Shown here in pieces: positions 33,874 through 45,002 of a DNA stretch of 64,000 nt. Made by a program: the position numbers and the translations under genes. This DNA is from Clostridium rectalis (GTDB lineage Bacteria; Bacillota; Clostridia; Clostridiales; Clostridiaceae): contig NZ_UYZZ01000002.1 of assembly GCF_900626095.1 (NCBI RefSeq), forward strand, positions 434,001 to 498,000. The letters run 5' to 3'. Numbering within the stretch: position 1 is the first letter of the stretch; every line of letters begins with the position of its first letter. The notes beneath the pieces are model-generated. The model did not search any database and was not told the DNA's origin. It worked only from the letters and a program-made list of their open reading frames with translations.

Positions 33874-33912
33874 AAAAAAGTATATAACATTTTTTTGTTA
33901 TATACTTTTCAG
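33874..33912 (-). terminator. Terminator of the CPBP protease gene
   Basis: 14-bp stem AAAAGTATATAACA with TGTTATATACTTTT, a loop of T bases, and T/A-rich flanks. Confidence 0.75.
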
Positions 33913-33931
33913 TATGATTTTCCACATTAAT

Positions 33932-34645
33932 TTATTTAATTTTATCTAATAATAATACTATAGTTGAGAAGGAATTAAAAAACGAGTGATTAGCAACTGC
34001 ATACCAAAATCCTTTTTTATGAATAAGAAAACAATTGAATATTCCTATCCATAATATAACAGCAAATGATCTTATATTAAAATGTATTGTACTAAATATT
34101 GTACTAGATACTATGACAGATAAAACCATTCCTATTTTTTTACTAAATGTTTTTTCAAATAGTAACCATCTAAATATAAACTCCTCAACCACCGGTGCAA
34201 ATATCATAGTTATAGGCATCATAATAATAAACTTCATTAAAGGTAAACTAGACATTATAGTCACAATTTCCTGTTCTTTAGGATATTTATCAATCAATAC
34301 AAAAAATAATTGTGTCAATTGAGCCACTAATATACTAATAAAAAATGAAAATATGGAATAGGTTAATGCACTACTGATGCTAAATCCCTTTAAAGAAAAA
34401 TTATACTTATAGTAGTCTATCTGCATTTTGTCACTGGTTTTAAAATACTTTATGCATATTATTACCAATAAAAAAGGCAATAAATTTTGAGTAAATATAC
34501 TTAAAAAAATATATAATAAACTTACAATAAATAATATAATTCTATTATACTTTTTTTCTAGATATAATTTCCAGAATACCATAAGTGGTAATATATACAC
34601 ACTTATAAAAACAACTATGTCTTTTATTAAATCTATTTTTTTCAA
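33932..34645 (-). CDS. CPBP family intramembrane metalloprotease
   Basis: 237 residues from the TTG at 34645 (after GGAGGGGGAT); the frame opens farther upstream without a better site. Six to eight membrane segments with the CPBP (Abi/CAAX) motifs: EEFIFRWLLFE (EExxxR), TIFSTIHFN (second motif His) and NHSFFNSF. Family members are membrane glutamic/metal proteases involved in prenyl-protein processing, bacteriocin immunity or signalling. Substrate unknown. No bacteriocin gene is nearby. Confidence 0.85.
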   Translation of the reverse strand: MKKIDLIKDIVVFISVYILPLMVFWKLYLEKKYNRIILFIVSLLYIFLSIFTQNLLPFLLVIICIKYFKTSDKMQIDYYKYNFSLKGFSISSALTYSIFSFFISILVAQLTQLFFVLIDKYPKEQEIVTIMSSLPLMKFIIMMPITMIFAPVVEEFIFRWLLFEKTFSKKIGMVLSVIVSSTIFSTIHFNIRSFAVILWIGIFNCFLIHKKGFWYAVANHSFFNSFSTIVLLLDKIK

Positions 34646-34701
34646 TAAATCCCCCTCCATTAAAAACACTACTATATTTAATTATATATTAAATATATAT
34701 A

Positions 34702-34745
34702 AAATATACGGCATGTATCACTTAAAGCAATACATGCCGTATATT
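34702..34745 (-). terminator. Terminator of lon-engB
   Basis: 13-bp or longer stem (ATACGGCATGTAT with ATACATGCCGTAT) followed by AT-rich sequence on the minus strand. Confidence 0.8.
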
Positions 34746-34753
34746 TATTATTT

Positions 34754-35338
34754 TTAAAACAAAGTGTTTTCTATATTATTAAGGACAGCTTCTTTTCCTT
34801 TTTTCTTCAAAGTAGAATAAAAAATTAACTCTTCATTATTATTCATATTTAAGGTCTCTCTAATTCTTTTTTCACTCTTTGCTATTTCACTTTGCTTAAG
34901 TTTATCACTCTTAGTAGCTACAATTAAAGATTTATAACCATAATGATTTATCCAATTATACATAGTTATATCATCTTCTGTAGGCTCACGTCTACAATCA
35001 ATAAGAAGTACTATCTTTTTTAACTGGCTTCTATTAACAAGGTAAGTTTCTATAGTTTTACTCCAATTTAGCTTTTCTTGTTTTGAGACTTTGGCATAAC
35101 CGTATCCAGGTAGATCAACAAAATAAAAATCATTATTTATTAAAAAGAAATTTATTAATCTTGTTTTACCAGGAGTAGAACTCACTTTAACTAATTTTCT
35201 TCTATTAGTTAAACTGTTTATCAAAGAAGATTTACCTACATTAGATCTTCCTACAAATGCTATTTCAATTCTATCATCATCGGGATATTGATTATAAGTT
35301 ACTGCAGATGTCACAAATTCCGCTTGCTTTATATCCAT
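34754..35338 (-). CDS. engB: Ribosome biogenesis GTPase EngB/YsxC
   Basis: 194 residues, complete GTPase: G1 [11 protein letters not shown]3 DLPGYG, G4 TKSDK, G5 near STLKK. It is an essential TRAFAC GTPase needed late in 50S ribosomal subunit assembly. Located 20 bp after lon, the same neighbour pair as in B. subtilis (lonA-ysxC). Confidence 0.95.
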   Translation of the reverse strand: MDIKQAEFVTSAVTYNQYPDDDRIEIAFVGRSNVGKSSLINSLTNRRKLVKVSSTPGKTRLINFFLINNDFYFVDLPGYGYAKVSKQEKLNWSKTIETYLVNRSQLKKIVLLIDCRREPTEDDITMYNWINHYGYKSLIVATKSDKLKQSEIAKSEKRIRETLNMNNNEELIFYSTLKKKGKEAVLNNIENTLF

Positions 35339-35358
35339 ATCAAATCTCCTTAAACTAA

Positions 35359-37677
35359 TTATTTCCCTACCAAAGCATTTTTTAAAACTTCATCTATATT
35401 TTCAGCTAGTATGAAATTCAGTTTATTTTTTATACTTTTAGGTATTTTTAATAAATCCTTCTCATTATCCTTAGGAATAATCACAGTATTTATACCTGCT
35501 CTATATGCCGCTAATGTTTTTTCCTTTAATCCTCCAATTGGTAAAACCCTTCCTGTTAAAGTAACCTCACCAGTCATAGCCACATTGTGCTTAACCTTTG
35601 TTAGATTAAGAGCTGACACCATAGCAGTTATCATAGTCACTCCTGCAGAAGGTCCATCCTTTGGAACTGCTCCCTCTGGAACATGTATATGTACATCTTT
35701 TTCTTTATAAAAGTTAGGTTTTATACCATACTTTTCTGCATTAGCCCTAATGTAACTATATCCTGTTCTAGCAGACTCTTTCATTACATCACCTAATTTA
35801 CCTGTTAACTCTAATTTACCTGTTCCCTGCATAACAGATACCTCTACAGGTAAAGTATCTCCACCATAACCAGTCCAAGCCATTCCTGTTACCACGCCTA
35901 TTTGATCTATTTCATTCGCTTTATCATATGTAAATATTGTAGGTCCTAAATATTTTTTAATCTGATTTACAGTTATTCTTATTTTCTTTTTATCCTTTTC
36001 TACCATTTCTGCTATTGCTTTTCTTATTACAGCTGAAATTTCTCTTTCTAAACTTCTAACTCCAGATTCCCTTGTATAATTATCTATTATACAATAAATA
36101 GCAGAATCGGATATGGTTATAACATTGCTTTCTATATTATGTTCCTCTAATTTTTTAGGAATTAAGTGTTTTTTAGCAATATTAAATTTTTCTTCGCCAG
36201 TATAACCTGATACTTCTATTATTTCCATTCTATCCATTAAAGGTCTTGGTATTGTATGTAAAGTATTAGCTGTTGTTATAAATAATACATTTGAAAGATC
36301 AAAATCCAATTCTAAATAATGATCTCTAAAGGTATTATTCTGTTCACTATCTAACACTTCCAACAGTGCATCCTTAGGGTCACCCCTAAAGTCATTACTC
36401 ATTTTATCTATCTCATCTAATAAAAATAAGGGATTTTTAGATTTGGCCTGTTTCATACCATAAATAATTCTTCCTGGTATTGCCCCCACATATGTCTTTC
36501 TATGGCCTCTTATCTCAGCTTCATCCCTAACTCCACCTAAAGACATTCTAACAAAGTTTCTATTTAGCGCATGTGCTATTGACTTTGCTATTGAAGTTTT
36601 TCCTACTCCTGGTGGTCCAACAAGACACAAAATTGGTCCTTTTAATGAATTACTCATTTTTTTTACAGCTAAATACTCTATTATTCTATTCTTTACATCC
36701 TCTAGTCCATAATGCTCTTTTTCTAATACTTCTCTAGCTACCCTTACATCAATATTATCTTCTGTTTGAACATTCCATGGTAATTCCAATATCCAATCCA
36801 AATAAGTTCTAATTACTCCACCTTCTGCGGAATAACTTCCACTATTCCTTAATCTATCTAATTCATATAAAGCCTTTTCTTTAACAGGCTTAGGAAGTTT
36901 AGCTTTATTAATTTTATTTTTATATCTATTTATTTCCTTCTTATCTTCGTCTTCTTCCCCTAATTCTTCTTGTATGGCTTTTAATTGTTCCCTTAAATAG
37001 TATTCTTTCTGGACTTTATCTATTTTATTTTTAACCTTTATTCCTATTTTTCTTTCTACTTTTAAAATATCCACTTCATTTTTTAATATTACCAACAATT
37101 GTTCCAGTCGGTTAAAAATATTATAAGCCTCTAATAATTCCTGTTTTTTATCTTGTTTTAATATTAAATATGAACTTATTACATCACAAAGTCTTCCTGG
37201 GCTTTCAATATCGTCTAATGTTAATAGTGTTTCTGTTGGTATACTTCCAGATAACTTTACATATTCATCAAATGCCTTTCGAACTGAACGTACTAAAGCT
37301 TCTGTTTCACTATCTTTACTACCATCTTCATCCTTTAATGCCTCTATTTCAACTTTAAAAAAAGGTTCATTATCAACAATTTTTTTAAGCTTTGCTCTAG
37401 TTTCTCCTTCTACTAAAACTCTAACAGTATCTCCTGGTAATTTTAGTATCTGCTTTATATTACAAATTGTTCCAGTTGTAAATATATCACTCTCATCCGG
37501 TTCCTCTACTTTAGCCTCTTTTTGAGCAGCTAAAAAAATTTCTTGTCCATTTAACATTGCCTCTTCTAATGCTAAAATAGATTTTTCTCTTCCTACATCA
37601 AAATGCATAACCATATAAGGAAAAATAATTATACCCCTTAAAGGAATTAGAGGAAGAACTTTTGAATTTTTTTCCAT
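35359..37677 (-). CDS. lon: ATP-dependent protease Lon
   Basis: 772 residues, full length. N-terminal LON substrate domain ([15 protein letters not shown]), AAA+ domain with Walker [10 protein letters not shown] and Walker [11 protein letters not shown], and a C-terminal serine/lysine protease domain with catalytic Ser in [10 protein letters not shown] and Lys in the GLKEK region. A soluble hexamer that degrades misfolded and regulatory proteins. ATG after GAGGGGAG. A sigma-A promoter lies at 37756-37784; no CtsR or CIRCE element was seen. Confidence 0.96.
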   Translation of the reverse strand: MEKNSKVLPLIPLRGIIIFPYMVMHFDVGREKSILALEEAMLNGQEIFLAAQKEAKVEEPDESDIFTTGTICNIKQILKLPGDTVRVLVEGETRAKLKKIVDNEPFFKVEIEALKDEDGSKDSETEALVRSVRKAFDEYVKLSGSIPTETLLTLDDIESPGRLCDVISSYLILKQDKKQELLEAYNIFNRLEQLLVILKNEVDILKVERKIGIKVKNKIDKVQKEYYLREQLKAIQEELGEEDEDKKEINRYKNKINKAKLPKPVKEKALYELDRLRNSGSYSAEGGVIRTYLDWILELPWNVQTEDNIDVRVAREVLEKEHYGLEDVKNRIIEYLAVKKMSNSLKGPILCLVGPPGVGKTSIAKSIAHALNRNFVRMSLGGVRDEAEIRGHRKTYVGAIPGRIIYGMKQAKSKNPLFLLDEIDKMSNDFRGDPKDALLEVLDSEQNNTFRDHYLELDFDLSNVLFITTANTLHTIPRPLMDRMEIIEVSGYTGEEKFNIAKKHLIPKKLEEHNIESNVITISDSAIYCIIDNYTRESGVRSLEREISAVIRKAIAEMVEKDKKKIRITVNQIKKYLGPTIFTYDKANEIDQIGVVTGMAWTGYGGDTLPVEVSVMQGTGKLELTGKLGDVMKESARTGYSYIRANAEKYGIKPNFYKEKDVHIHVPEGAVPKDGPSAGVTMITAMVSALNLTKVKHNVAMTGEVTLTGRVLPIGGLKEKTLAAYRAGINTVIIPKDNEKDLLKIPKSIKNKLNFILAENIDEVLKNALVGK

Positions 37678-37755
37678 ACTTCTCCCCTCACTTTATAGTT
37701 ATATATTATATTTTATAGATTAAAATTAGTTTAATATGTATAGTTAGACTAATAT

Positions 37756-37784
37756 ATTATAACCATAAAAAAAAGTTTTTTCAA
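37756..37784 (-). promoter_or_regulatory. Promoter of lon
   Basis: Minus strand TTGAAA, 17-base spacer, TATAAT. Confidence 0.72.
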
Positions 37785-37840
37785 TTATAAATAGTAATAT
37801 TTCACTATTATATAATTAAGTATATTAATTATAAAATTAT

Positions 37841-37864
37841 TATATCTCCCTTTAAGGGAGATAT
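37841..37864 (-). terminator. Terminator of lonB
   Basis: Near-perfect palindrome ATATCTCCCTT/AAGGGAGATAT just after the lonB stop codon, followed on minus by AATAATTTTAT (weak T-tract). Confidence 0.6.
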
Positions 37865-37866
37865 AT

Positions 37867-39567
37867 TTATGAATTAACAGATTTATTAGAGTTATTTACT
37901 GCGTTTGCAGACAATATGTCCGTTCCTAATTCTATTTCTATAGTATTTCCTCCTTCTTCACATTCAACTAAAGATTTTGATATAACTTCTTTTATATTTT
38001 TTACCGGTATTACATCAGCATCTTTTATGCCTGAAAAATTTTCTTGCCAATTCTCCTGTGGAATTATTATTTTCCTAGCTCCCGCCTTTATAGCCGCTTG
38101 TATTTTGCTGTTTACCCCTCCTATAGGTTTAACCTCCCCATATAAAGATATTTCTCCTGTCATTGCTACTTCATTATCTACAGGTACTTCTTTAATTGCA
38201 CTATATATTGCCGTTGCTATACTTATCCCAGCAGATGGTCCATCTACAGGGACTCCACCGGGGAAGTTCACATGAATATCATATTGTTTAATGTTCATAT
38301 TAAATATATTTTGTAGAGCACTTATAACATTTTCTACAGAACATTTAGCTGTACTTTTTCTTCTTATTTTTTTATGAAATGCACTTATCTCTTCCTGTTC
38401 CACTATACCAGTTATATTTATATTTCCTCTTCCAAAGTTATTCTTTTTAGCAATTACCTCAATTTCCATTACAGTTCCCATATTAGCTCCATATACAGCT
38501 AAACCATTAACATATCCTATTCTAGGTTTATCATGAATTTTTATCTCTGGTCTTGGAGAATAGTGACCATTTTCAATAATCCATTCTATGTCTGATACGA
38601 TTATTTCTTTTCTATTTTCATTTAAAGCTATTCCTGATGCTAATTGAACTAAATTAACTGCATCTCTACCATTATTCGCATATCTTCCTATTAATGCATT
38701 AGCCTTATCTCCCAATTCGAATCCTATCTTATCGGCTGCATTCATGGCAATTTCCTCTACTTCTTCTGATAGAAGTGATCTAAAAAAGACTTCTACACAT
38801 CTAGATCTTAGTGCTGGGGTAATTTCCTCAGGACTTCTTGTAGTTGCACCTACTAATCTAAAATCTGCGGGCAGACCATTTTCAAAAATATCCTTTATAA
38901 ACACCGGCATATTTGGATCTGCTGAATTATAATATGCACTATCTAAAAACACTTTCCTATCCTCAAGAACCTTTAATAATTTATTCATTTCCACAGGATG
39001 CAATTCACCTATTTCATCTATAAATAATATTCCACCATGGGCTTTAGTTACAGCTCCAGGTTTAGGCTGGGGTATTCCCGCAATACCTAACGCACCTGCT
39101 CCTTGATATATGGGATCATGAACTGAACCTATTAAAGGATCTGCAATCCCCCTATCATCAAACCTTATAGTAGTGGCATCTATTTCTATAAATTTTGCAT
39201 CTCTTTTAAAAGGAGAATACTTTTTATTCTTAGCATCTTCTAACACAAGTCTAGCTGCAGCAGTTTTACCTATACCAGGCGGTCCATAGATTATTACATG
39301 TTGAGGATTAGGACCGCACAATGCAGCTTGAAGTGCTCTTACTCCCTTTTCCTGACCTATAACCTCCTTAAGATTTTTAGGTCTACTTTTTTCAGTTAGG
39401 GGTTCTGATAATGCTATTTCTCTTAATTTTTTTAGTTTATCCATTTCTTTTTTACTTTCTCTATCAATTACTACTTTATTTGTTTGCTGACCTTTTAATG
39501 CATTAAAAAAATATAACCCCATTATTATAGTAAATATAAATTGAACTAATACAATTATATTTGTCAT
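37867..39567 (-). CDS. lonB: ATP-dependent protease LonB
   Basis: 566 residues from the ATG at 39567, which has a clear AGGAGG; the frame continues upstream through unlikely sequence. One N-terminal membrane segment (TNIIVLVQFIFTIIMGLYFF, about residues 2-21), an AAA+ core (GPPGIGKTAAARL, ILFIDEIGELH), and a Lon protease domain with catalytic Ser in DGPSAGISIATA. LonB proteins of spore formers are made in the forespore and degrade sporulation regulators. No LON N-terminal domain, as expected for LonB. Confidence 0.93.
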   Translation of the reverse strand: MTNIIVLVQFIFTIIMGLYFFNALKGQQTNKVVIDRESKKEMDKLKKLREIALSEPLTEKSRPKNLKEVIGQEKGVRALQAALCGPNPQHVIIYGPPGIGKTAAARLVLEDAKNKKYSPFKRDAKFIEIDATTIRFDDRGIADPLIGSVHDPIYQGAGALGIAGIPQPKPGAVTKAHGGILFIDEIGELHPVEMNKLLKVLEDRKVFLDSAYYNSADPNMPVFIKDIFENGLPADFRLVGATTRSPEEITPALRSRCVEVFFRSLLSEEVEEIAMNAADKIGFELGDKANALIGRYANNGRDAVNLVQLASGIALNENRKEIIVSDIEWIIENGHYSPRPEIKIHDKPRIGYVNGLAVYGANMGTVMEIEVIAKKNNFGRGNINITGIVEQEEISAFHKKIRRKSTAKCSVENVISALQNIFNMNIKQYDIHVNFPGGVPVDGPSAGISIATAIYSAIKEVPVDNEVAMTGEISLYGEVKPIGGVNSKIQAAIKAGARKIIIPQENWQENFSGIKDADVIPVKNIKEVISKSLVECEEGGNTIEIELGTDILSANAVNNSNKSVNS

Positions 39568-39647
39568 AACACATCCTCCTATATCCATATAAATTAAATT
39601 AACTTCTTTTCTATTATGAACATTTTTCCTTTCATATATTCCAAAAA

Positions 39648-39680
39648 AAAAGAATAAGGATAAATTTATCCTTATTCTCA
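39648..39680 (-). terminator. Terminator of clpP-clpX
   Basis: 14-bp palindrome AGAATAAGGATAAA/TTTATCCTTATTCT, followed by TTTTTTTT on the minus strand. Confidence 0.88.
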
Positions 39681-39688
39681 TTATTTTT

Positions 39689-40978
39689 CTATGCAGTTTC
39701 TGGTCCTTTTTTAGTTCTTGGTTTTTTAACCTTTATAGTGGCTCTTTTTCCATCTTCAGCTATAATCAAATCAGGAGTTTTATTTTTAACTGTATTCTCA
39801 TTAATAATTACCTTTGCAATACTTTCTTCAGACGGAATATCAAACATTATATCCTTCATTATTTCCTCAAGTATAGCTCTAAGACCTCTTGCTCCTGTAT
39901 TTCTTTTTATAGCTTCATCCGCAATAGCCTTTAAAGCTCCATCTTCAAATTCAAGTTCAACATTATCTAATTCAAATAATTTTTTATATTGTTTTAAGAG
40001 AGCATTTTTAGGTTTGCTTAATATATTAATTAATGCATTATCATCAAGTGCATCAAGAGTAACCACAATTGGAAGTCTACCTACAAATTCAGGTATTAAA
40101 CCAAATTTTAATAAATCTCCTGGCATTATTTCTTTTAATAATTTCCCTATTTCTTTCTCTTTTTTAGACTTTACATCTGCCCCAAATCCTAATGAACTAT
40201 TTCTAGTTCTTCTTTCAATTATATTATCTACACCGTCAAAAGCTCCACCACAAATAAATAAAATATTTGTAGTATTTATTTGGATAAACTCTTGATGAGG
40301 ATGTTTTCTTCCACCTTGAGGTGGAACTGAGGCTATAGTCCCTTCCAATATTTTAAGTAATGCTTGCTGAACTCCTTCTCCTGAGACATCTCTTGTTATA
40401 GAAGGATTTTCTGATTTTCTAGCTATTTTGTCAATTTCATCAATATAAATTATACCTTTTTCCGCTCTTTCTATATCGTAATCCGCATTTTGTATAAGCT
40501 TTAAAAGTATATTTTCAACATCTTCTCCTACATATCCAGCTTCAGTTAAAGTTGTAGCATCTGCAATAGCAAAAGGAACATTTAAAAATTTAGCCAAAGT
40601 CTGTGCTAACAAAGTCTTACCTGACCCAGTAGGTCCAAGCAAAAGTATATTACTTTTTTGTAACTCTACATCCTCACTAGTAGCATTTGAATTTATTCTT
40701 TTGTAGTGATTATATACAGAAACAGCTAAAGACTTTTTAGCTTCATCCTGTCCTATAACATATTGATCTAAATAATTTTTTATTTCTACTGGTTTTGGCA
40801 AGGAACCCATTTCAACCTGAACATCATCTTCAAACTCATCACTTATTATTTCTGAGCAAAGTTCTATGCATTCATCACATATATAAACTCCCGGTCCCGC
40901 TATTAACCTTTTAACTTGGTCTTGAGTTTTACCACAAAAAGAACATTTTAATTGTTTTTTCTCATCAATTTTGGCCAT
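39689..40978 (-). CDS. clpX: ClpX, ATPase subunit of ClpXP protease
   Basis: 429 residues. N-terminal zinc-binding domain (CSFCGK ... CDECIELC), Walker [14 protein letters not shown], Walker [12 protein letters not shown], pore motif GYVGEDV, and an IGF-type loop region for docking to ClpP. It unfolds tagged substrates and feeds them to ClpP. 21 bp after clpP, so co-transcribed. Confidence 0.96.
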   Translation of the reverse strand: MAKIDEKKQLKCSFCGKTQDQVKRLIAGPGVYICDECIELCSEIISDEFEDDVQVEMGSLPKPVEIKNYLDQYVIGQDEAKKSLAVSVYNHYKRINSNATSEDVELQKSNILLLGPTGSGKTLLAQTLAKFLNVPFAIADATTLTEAGYVGEDVENILLKLIQNADYDIERAEKGIIYIDEIDKIARKSENPSITRDVSGEGVQQALLKILEGTIASVPPQGGRKHPHQEFIQINTTNILFICGGAFDGVDNIIERRTRNSSLGFGADVKSKKEKEIGKLLKEIMPGDLLKFGLIPEFVGRLPIVVTLDALDDNALINILSKPKNALLKQYKKLFELDNVELEFEDGALKAIADEAIKRNTGARGLRAILEEIMKDIMFDIPSEESIAKVIINENTVKNKTPDLIIAEDGKRATIKVKKPRTKKGPETA

Positions 40979-40999
40979 TTCTACACCTCACATAAATGG

Positions 41000-41584
41000 T
41001 TATTTTTTATTAACCATTACCTCATCAATTAATCCATATACTTTTGCTTCTTCAGCATCCATAAAGTTATCTCTTTCTGTATCCCTTTCAATTATTTCAA
41101 GTGGCTGACCAGTTCTTTCACTTAGGATTGAATTTAATTTCTCTTTTATTTTTAAAATTCTGTTTGCATGAATACCTATATCAGTTGCTTGCCCTTGGAA
41201 CCCACCTAATGGTTGATGTATCATTATTTCACTATTAGGTAGCGCATATCTTTTTCCTTTTGCTCCAGAAGCTAATAAAAATGCCCCCATAGAAGCAGCC
41301 ATACCCACACATATAGTTGCTACATCTGGTTTTATATATTGCATTGTATCATATATTCCCATTCCAGATGTTATAGAACCACCAGGACTATTTATATATA
41401 AAAATATATCTTTATCTGGATCTTCAGCCTCAAGGAATAATAACTGTGCTATTACCAGACTGGCAGTTGTATCATTAACTTCTTCACTTAACATTATTAT
41501 TCTATCTTTTAAAAGTCTAGAATAAATATCATAGGATCTTTCTCCCCTATTAGTTTGTTCCACAACAACAGGTACTAAACTCAT
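41000..41584 (-). CDS. clpP: ClpP protease subunit
   Basis: 194 residues, standard length. Catalytic triad: Ser in [11 protein letters not shown], His in MIHQPLGG, Asp in [11 protein letters not shown]. It forms the 14-mer peptidase chamber used with ClpX. ATG after AAGGAGGAG. First gene of clpP-clpX; tig upstream ends in a terminator. Confidence 0.97.
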   Translation of the reverse strand: MSLVPVVVEQTNRGERSYDIYSRLLKDRIIMLSEEVNDTTASLVIAQLLFLEAEDPDKDIFLYINSPGGSITSGMGIYDTMQYIKPDVATICVGMAASMGAFLLASGAKGKRYALPNSEIMIHQPLGGFQGQATDIGIHANRILKIKEKLNSILSERTGQPLEIIERDTERDNFMDAEEAKVYGLIDEVMVNKK

Positions 41585-41678
41585 AAAACCTCTCCTCCTT
41601 TATAACTCATATTCGCTACATTATATATAATTTCCTATTATAGATTTTTTAGTAAAAAATATATATCTTTAGTTAAAA

Positions 41679-41712
41679 TTAATTGCCAGAGAAATTTTTC
41701 CTGGCAATTAAC
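41679..41712 (-). terminator. Terminator of tig
   Basis: 11-bp stem TTAATTGCCAG with CTGGCAATTAA, followed on minus by TTTTAACT. Some read-through into clpP is possible. Confidence 0.72.
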
Positions 41713-41723
41713 TTTACTTTAAA

Positions 41724-43019
41724 TTAAGCTATTTCTTTACAATTGTCAACTAGTAATTTTATAACTTTTTCATTTACAACATCTAGTTCTAAATAAGACT
41801 TTTGAGAATTCATTAATAATTCAGCTGTCTTTTCAACATCCTTATCTCCATATTGTTTAGCCATTTCTTTAGCTTTATCCATAAGTTCTTCTTCTGTTGC
41901 TTCTATTTTTTCAGCTTTAGCTATTTTAGCAAGGACTAATTCTGTTTTTACTCTCTTTAAAGCTGTATCTTTCATATAATCTCTAACTTTTTCTTCACTA
42001 CTATTAGTATACTGATAATATGTTTGAAGATCTAAACCTTGATATTTTAATCTCATTTCTAAATCTTTTAGCATGTTGTTAGTTTCTTTTGTTACCATTA
42101 TTTCTGGAATATCTACTTTAGCATTTTCACAAGCCGAATCTACAACTGCTTCTTCAAATTCCTTTTTAGCTTTCAATTCATTTTGTTCTTCAGTTTTCTT
42201 TTTAAGATCTGCTTTTACTTCTTCTATTGTATCAAATTCTGATATTTCTTTTGCAAATTCATCATCAATTGCTGGTAGTTCTTTTACTTTTATCTCTTTA
42301 ATGTATACTTTAAAGATTGCCTGTTTTCCATTTAATTCTTCCTTACCATACTCTTCTGGGAATTTTACACTAACTTCTTTATCTTCTCCCTTTTTAAGTC
42401 CAATTAACTGGTCTTCAAAATTATCTATAAATGTACCTGATCCTATCTCTAATGGATAATCATTTCCTTCTCCACCTTCAAAAGCTTCTCCATCAACAAA
42501 TCCTTTAAAATCAATAACAGCTATATTTCCTTTTTCGATTGTTCCATCTTCATCTTTAGCTTCAATTCTTGCATTTCTTTCCTGCATTGACTTTAATTGA
42601 TTTTCAATTTCTTCATCTTTTACTTCATATGTATTCTTTTTAACTTCTAATCCTTTATATTCACCTAATTCTACTTCAGGCATAACAGTTACCTTAGCTG
42701 AATATTTAAAGTCCTTTCCTTCTCCAATTTCAATTACATCTATTTCTGGATAATCTACTGGTTGAATATTATGTTCTTTTAATGCTTCTGGGTATGTAGA
42801 ATCACAGCAGAAGTTTATAGCATCTTCATAAAGAACTCCTTCACCATAATATTGTTTTATTATTCCCATTGGAGCTTTTCCTTTTCTAAATCCAGGCACA
42901 TTAAATCTCTTCACATTCTTTGAATATGATTTCTTCATTGCCTCATTAAATTTTTTAGCTTCAACAGTTATCTCTAACTTTACAACATTGTTTTCTATTT
43001 TCTCCATACTTGCGTTCAT
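41724..43019 (-). CDS. tig: Trigger factor
   Basis: 431 residues from the ATG at 43019 (AGGAGG nine bases upstream). Ribosome-binding domain with the signature [21 protein letters not shown] (in part: [10 protein letters not shown], about residues 40-49), the FKBP-like PPIase domain ([20 protein letters not shown]), and a helical C-terminal chaperone domain. It binds nascent chains at the ribosome exit. The tig-clpP-clpX order is the usual one. Confidence 0.96.
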   Translation of the reverse strand: MNASMEKIENNVVKLEITVEAKKFNEAMKKSYSKNVKRFNVPGFRKGKAPMGIIKQYYGEGVLYEDAINFCCDSTYPEALKEHNIQPVDYPEIDVIEIGEGKDFKYSAKVTVMPEVELGEYKGLEVKKNTYEVKDEEIENQLKSMQERNARIEAKDEDGTIEKGNIAVIDFKGFVDGEAFEGGEGNDYPLEIGSGTFIDNFEDQLIGLKKGEDKEVSVKFPEEYGKEELNGKQAIFKVYIKEIKVKELPAIDDEFAKEISEFDTIEEVKADLKKKTEEQNELKAKKEFEEAVVDSACENAKVDIPEIMVTKETNNMLKDLEMRLKYQGLDLQTYYQYTNSSEEKVRDYMKDTALKRVKTELVLAKIAKAEKIEATEEELMDKAKEMAKQYGDKDVEKTAELLMNSQKSYLELDVVNEKVIKLLVDNCKEIA

Positions 43020-43065
43020 TATATTATTCCTCCTAATCACCTGATATGCTCATATTAACCACAAT

Positions 43066-43074
43066 ATTATAACA
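43066..43074 (-). promoter_or_regulatory. Extended -10 promoter of tig
   Basis: Minus strand TGTTATAAT with no convincing -35; the extended TG compensates. Confidence 0.55.
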
Positions 43075-43187
43075 TATATTTAATATTATTAATATATGAT
43101 AGCAAACTTATTTTCATATTTTATATAAAACTTAAAGTAGCCATTAATAATTATAACAAATACCATAAAATTTACAAATGAATTTTT

Positions 43188-44000
43188 TTAAATAAATATT
43201 TTTTCTAAATGTCTTTTTGCCTCTGTAATTTCTTTATAATTTATATAATTATCTCTATATACTTCTATTATATATACTCCATTATAATCTATTTTCTTTA
43301 ATTTTTTATAAATTTCTACATAATTAATATTACCTTTCCCGGGTAATAAACACATATTATTGCTATCATTGTCATTTATATGAAAATTTATTACTTTATC
43401 CCCCATAATATCCAAATATAATTCTGGAGCTATCTTTGCTTTATAAGCTTGTTTAATATCAAAAGTAAAATTTATAGGATATTTACATCTTTCCAGTAAT
43501 TGTTCTAAAAAATATATATCTGCCGACATACACCAAGATACATTTTCTTGAGCTAACTTTATTCCTTCACTTAAAGCTATATATATGATTTCATCATACA
43601 CATCTATTATAGATTTTAATCTAATTTCTTTTCCTTTATCTAATCTTAACCCATGAAAAGTATAACACTTGGCTCCTAAATTTTTAGCAGCTTTACAAAT
43701 TTTTTTAAATGGAATTAGCATGTCTTCCTTTCTTCTTTTATAACTATCAAACAAATATGGTTCAAAAGAAGAAGAAAAAGCATGTACTGAATTTATATAA
43801 AAGTTATTTCTCTGGCTCTCGTACTTTAATTTATTTATAAAATCATCTTCATACTCCCTTGGAGTATTTAAAAAAACCTCTCCAATATTAAAATCTAATT
43901 TTTTCATTAATGATATACTATCTTCTGTGTATATATCAGGATAAAAACTTGCAGAAGATAGTCCTATCTGTTTTTTTATATCATTTGAAAGGTTATTCAT
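43188..44000 (-). CDS. Sugar phosphate isomerase/epimerase family TIM-barrel protein
   Basis: 270 residues of the xylose isomerase-like TIM barrel (AP endonuclease 2/IolE) family. Conserved metal-ligand regions: LAQENVSWCMSADI (Glu), FTFDIKQAYKA (Asp), VINFHINDNDS (His/Asp) and GVYIIEVYRDN (Glu). The exact sugar or other substrate is not predictable. Its ATG overlaps the end of the preceding gene (TAAATGAAT), so translation is coupled with the membrane protein upstream. No carbohydrate transporter adjoins. Confidence 0.78.
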   Translation of the reverse strand: MNNLSNDIKKQIGLSSASFYPDIYTEDSISLMKKLDFNIGEVFLNTPREYEDDFINKLKYESQRNNFYINSVHAFSSSFEPYLFDSYKRRKEDMLIPFKKICKAAKNLGAKCYTFHGLRLDKGKEIRLKSIIDVYDEIIYIALSEGIKLAQENVSWCMSADIYFLEQLLERCKYPINFTFDIKQAYKAKIAPELYLDIMGDKVINFHINDNDSNNMCLLPGKGNINYVEIYKKLKKIDYNGVYIIEVYRDNYINYKEITEAKRHLEKIFI

Positions 44001-44789
44001 TTATTCAGCAACCTCTCCATTGGCTTTTAAATAACATGTCTTACCGTCAGCAATAATAGTTAGCCCTTTATCTACTAATTTATCGATCTTTATTTCTTCT
44101 CCTGATATATTTTGTATATTTATATGATTATTATTTTGCACATTAACAACCCATACATATTTAGTACTTCTTTCAAACCATGGTAATTGAGTTATATATG
44201 CTACATTATTGTCATCTATAAACTTTGGCATAGTACACCATACATAATCTGGTTTTGTCTTGACCTGTTCTTCTCTTGTTATAACTACACTTCCATCTGT
44301 AGATATATATTTAGTGTTACCAACATCTGATATTTTCCCATCTATATTCACATATATTATTTTTTGCATTTTTTCATCATAAACAATCGCCCCATTTCCT
44401 GTGGGACTTATGTCATAGTTAATTTTACTTTCTTTAGGTGCTATGTATTTAAATTTTTTACTTCCATTTTTATCTTCATACATAATCTTAATAGTTTCAC
44501 CATTAGACAATTTAACTTCATATCCTTCTATTTTATTTTTCTTTTCTTTCTCCTGCTTGTTATCTGCAACTATAGGCTTTTTATCCGAATTATTTTTAAT
44601 ATCTTGTGATTGCTTCTTTGAACTTGAATTCTTTTTTATATTGGATACCCAAGACTTAATAATACCTTTACCAAATAACCAAGCACCTAAACATACGGCA
44701 ACAATAACTACTACTAATATAATAATTCTTCTCCTTCTTTTTTTCATTCTACGTTCATAATCTTTACTAAAAATACTTGGTTTTCCCAC
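44001..44789 (-). CDS. Membrane-anchored protein of unknown function
   Basis: 262 residues from the GTG at 44789, six bases after GGGAGGA; the frame upstream is probably not translated. A short basic cytoplasmic start (KDYERRMKKRRRR) is followed by one transmembrane segment (IIILVVVIVAVCLGAWLFG, about residues 21-39), a Lys/Ser-rich linker, and an extracellular beta-rich domain (KLSNGETIKIMYEDKNGSKK) containing a WCTMPKFIDDNNVAYITQLP-like stretch (in part WCTMPKFID). No family recognised. Type II membrane topology likely. Coupled to the isomerase gene downstream. Confidence 0.72.
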   Translation of the reverse strand: MGKPSIFSKDYERRMKKRRRRIIILVVVIVAVCLGAWLFGKGIIKSWVSNIKKNSSSKKQSQDIKNNSDKKPIVADNKQEKEKKNKIEGYEVKLSNGETIKIMYEDKNGSKKFKYIAPKESKINYDISPTGNGAIVYDEKMQKIIYVNIDGKISDVGNTKYISTDGSVVITREEQVKTKPDYVWCTMPKFIDDNNVAYITQLPWFERSTKYVWVVNVQNNNHINIQNISGEEIKIDKLVDKGLTIIADGKTCYLKANGEVAE

Positions 44790-44937
44790 AATAATTCCTC
44801 CCACTTGTACTTTTTTTACATTCAAACCACAAATTATACAATTTTATGGTATTTTATCAACTAATTATACGAAGTCACTATTTATTATAACTCAAAGATA
44901 ATATAATTAGTAATAAATTTTTGTAAATTATGAAATC

Positions 44938-44982
44938 AATTATAACCCCAACATTCTTTACAAATATTGAGGTTATAATTAT
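44938..44982 (-). terminator. Terminator of carB
   Basis: Stem AATTATAACCCCAA with TTGAGGTTATAATT (one mismatch) 20 bp after the carB stop codon. Confidence 0.62.
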
Positions 44983-45002
44983 TTCCATAATATTATATAT
45001 AT

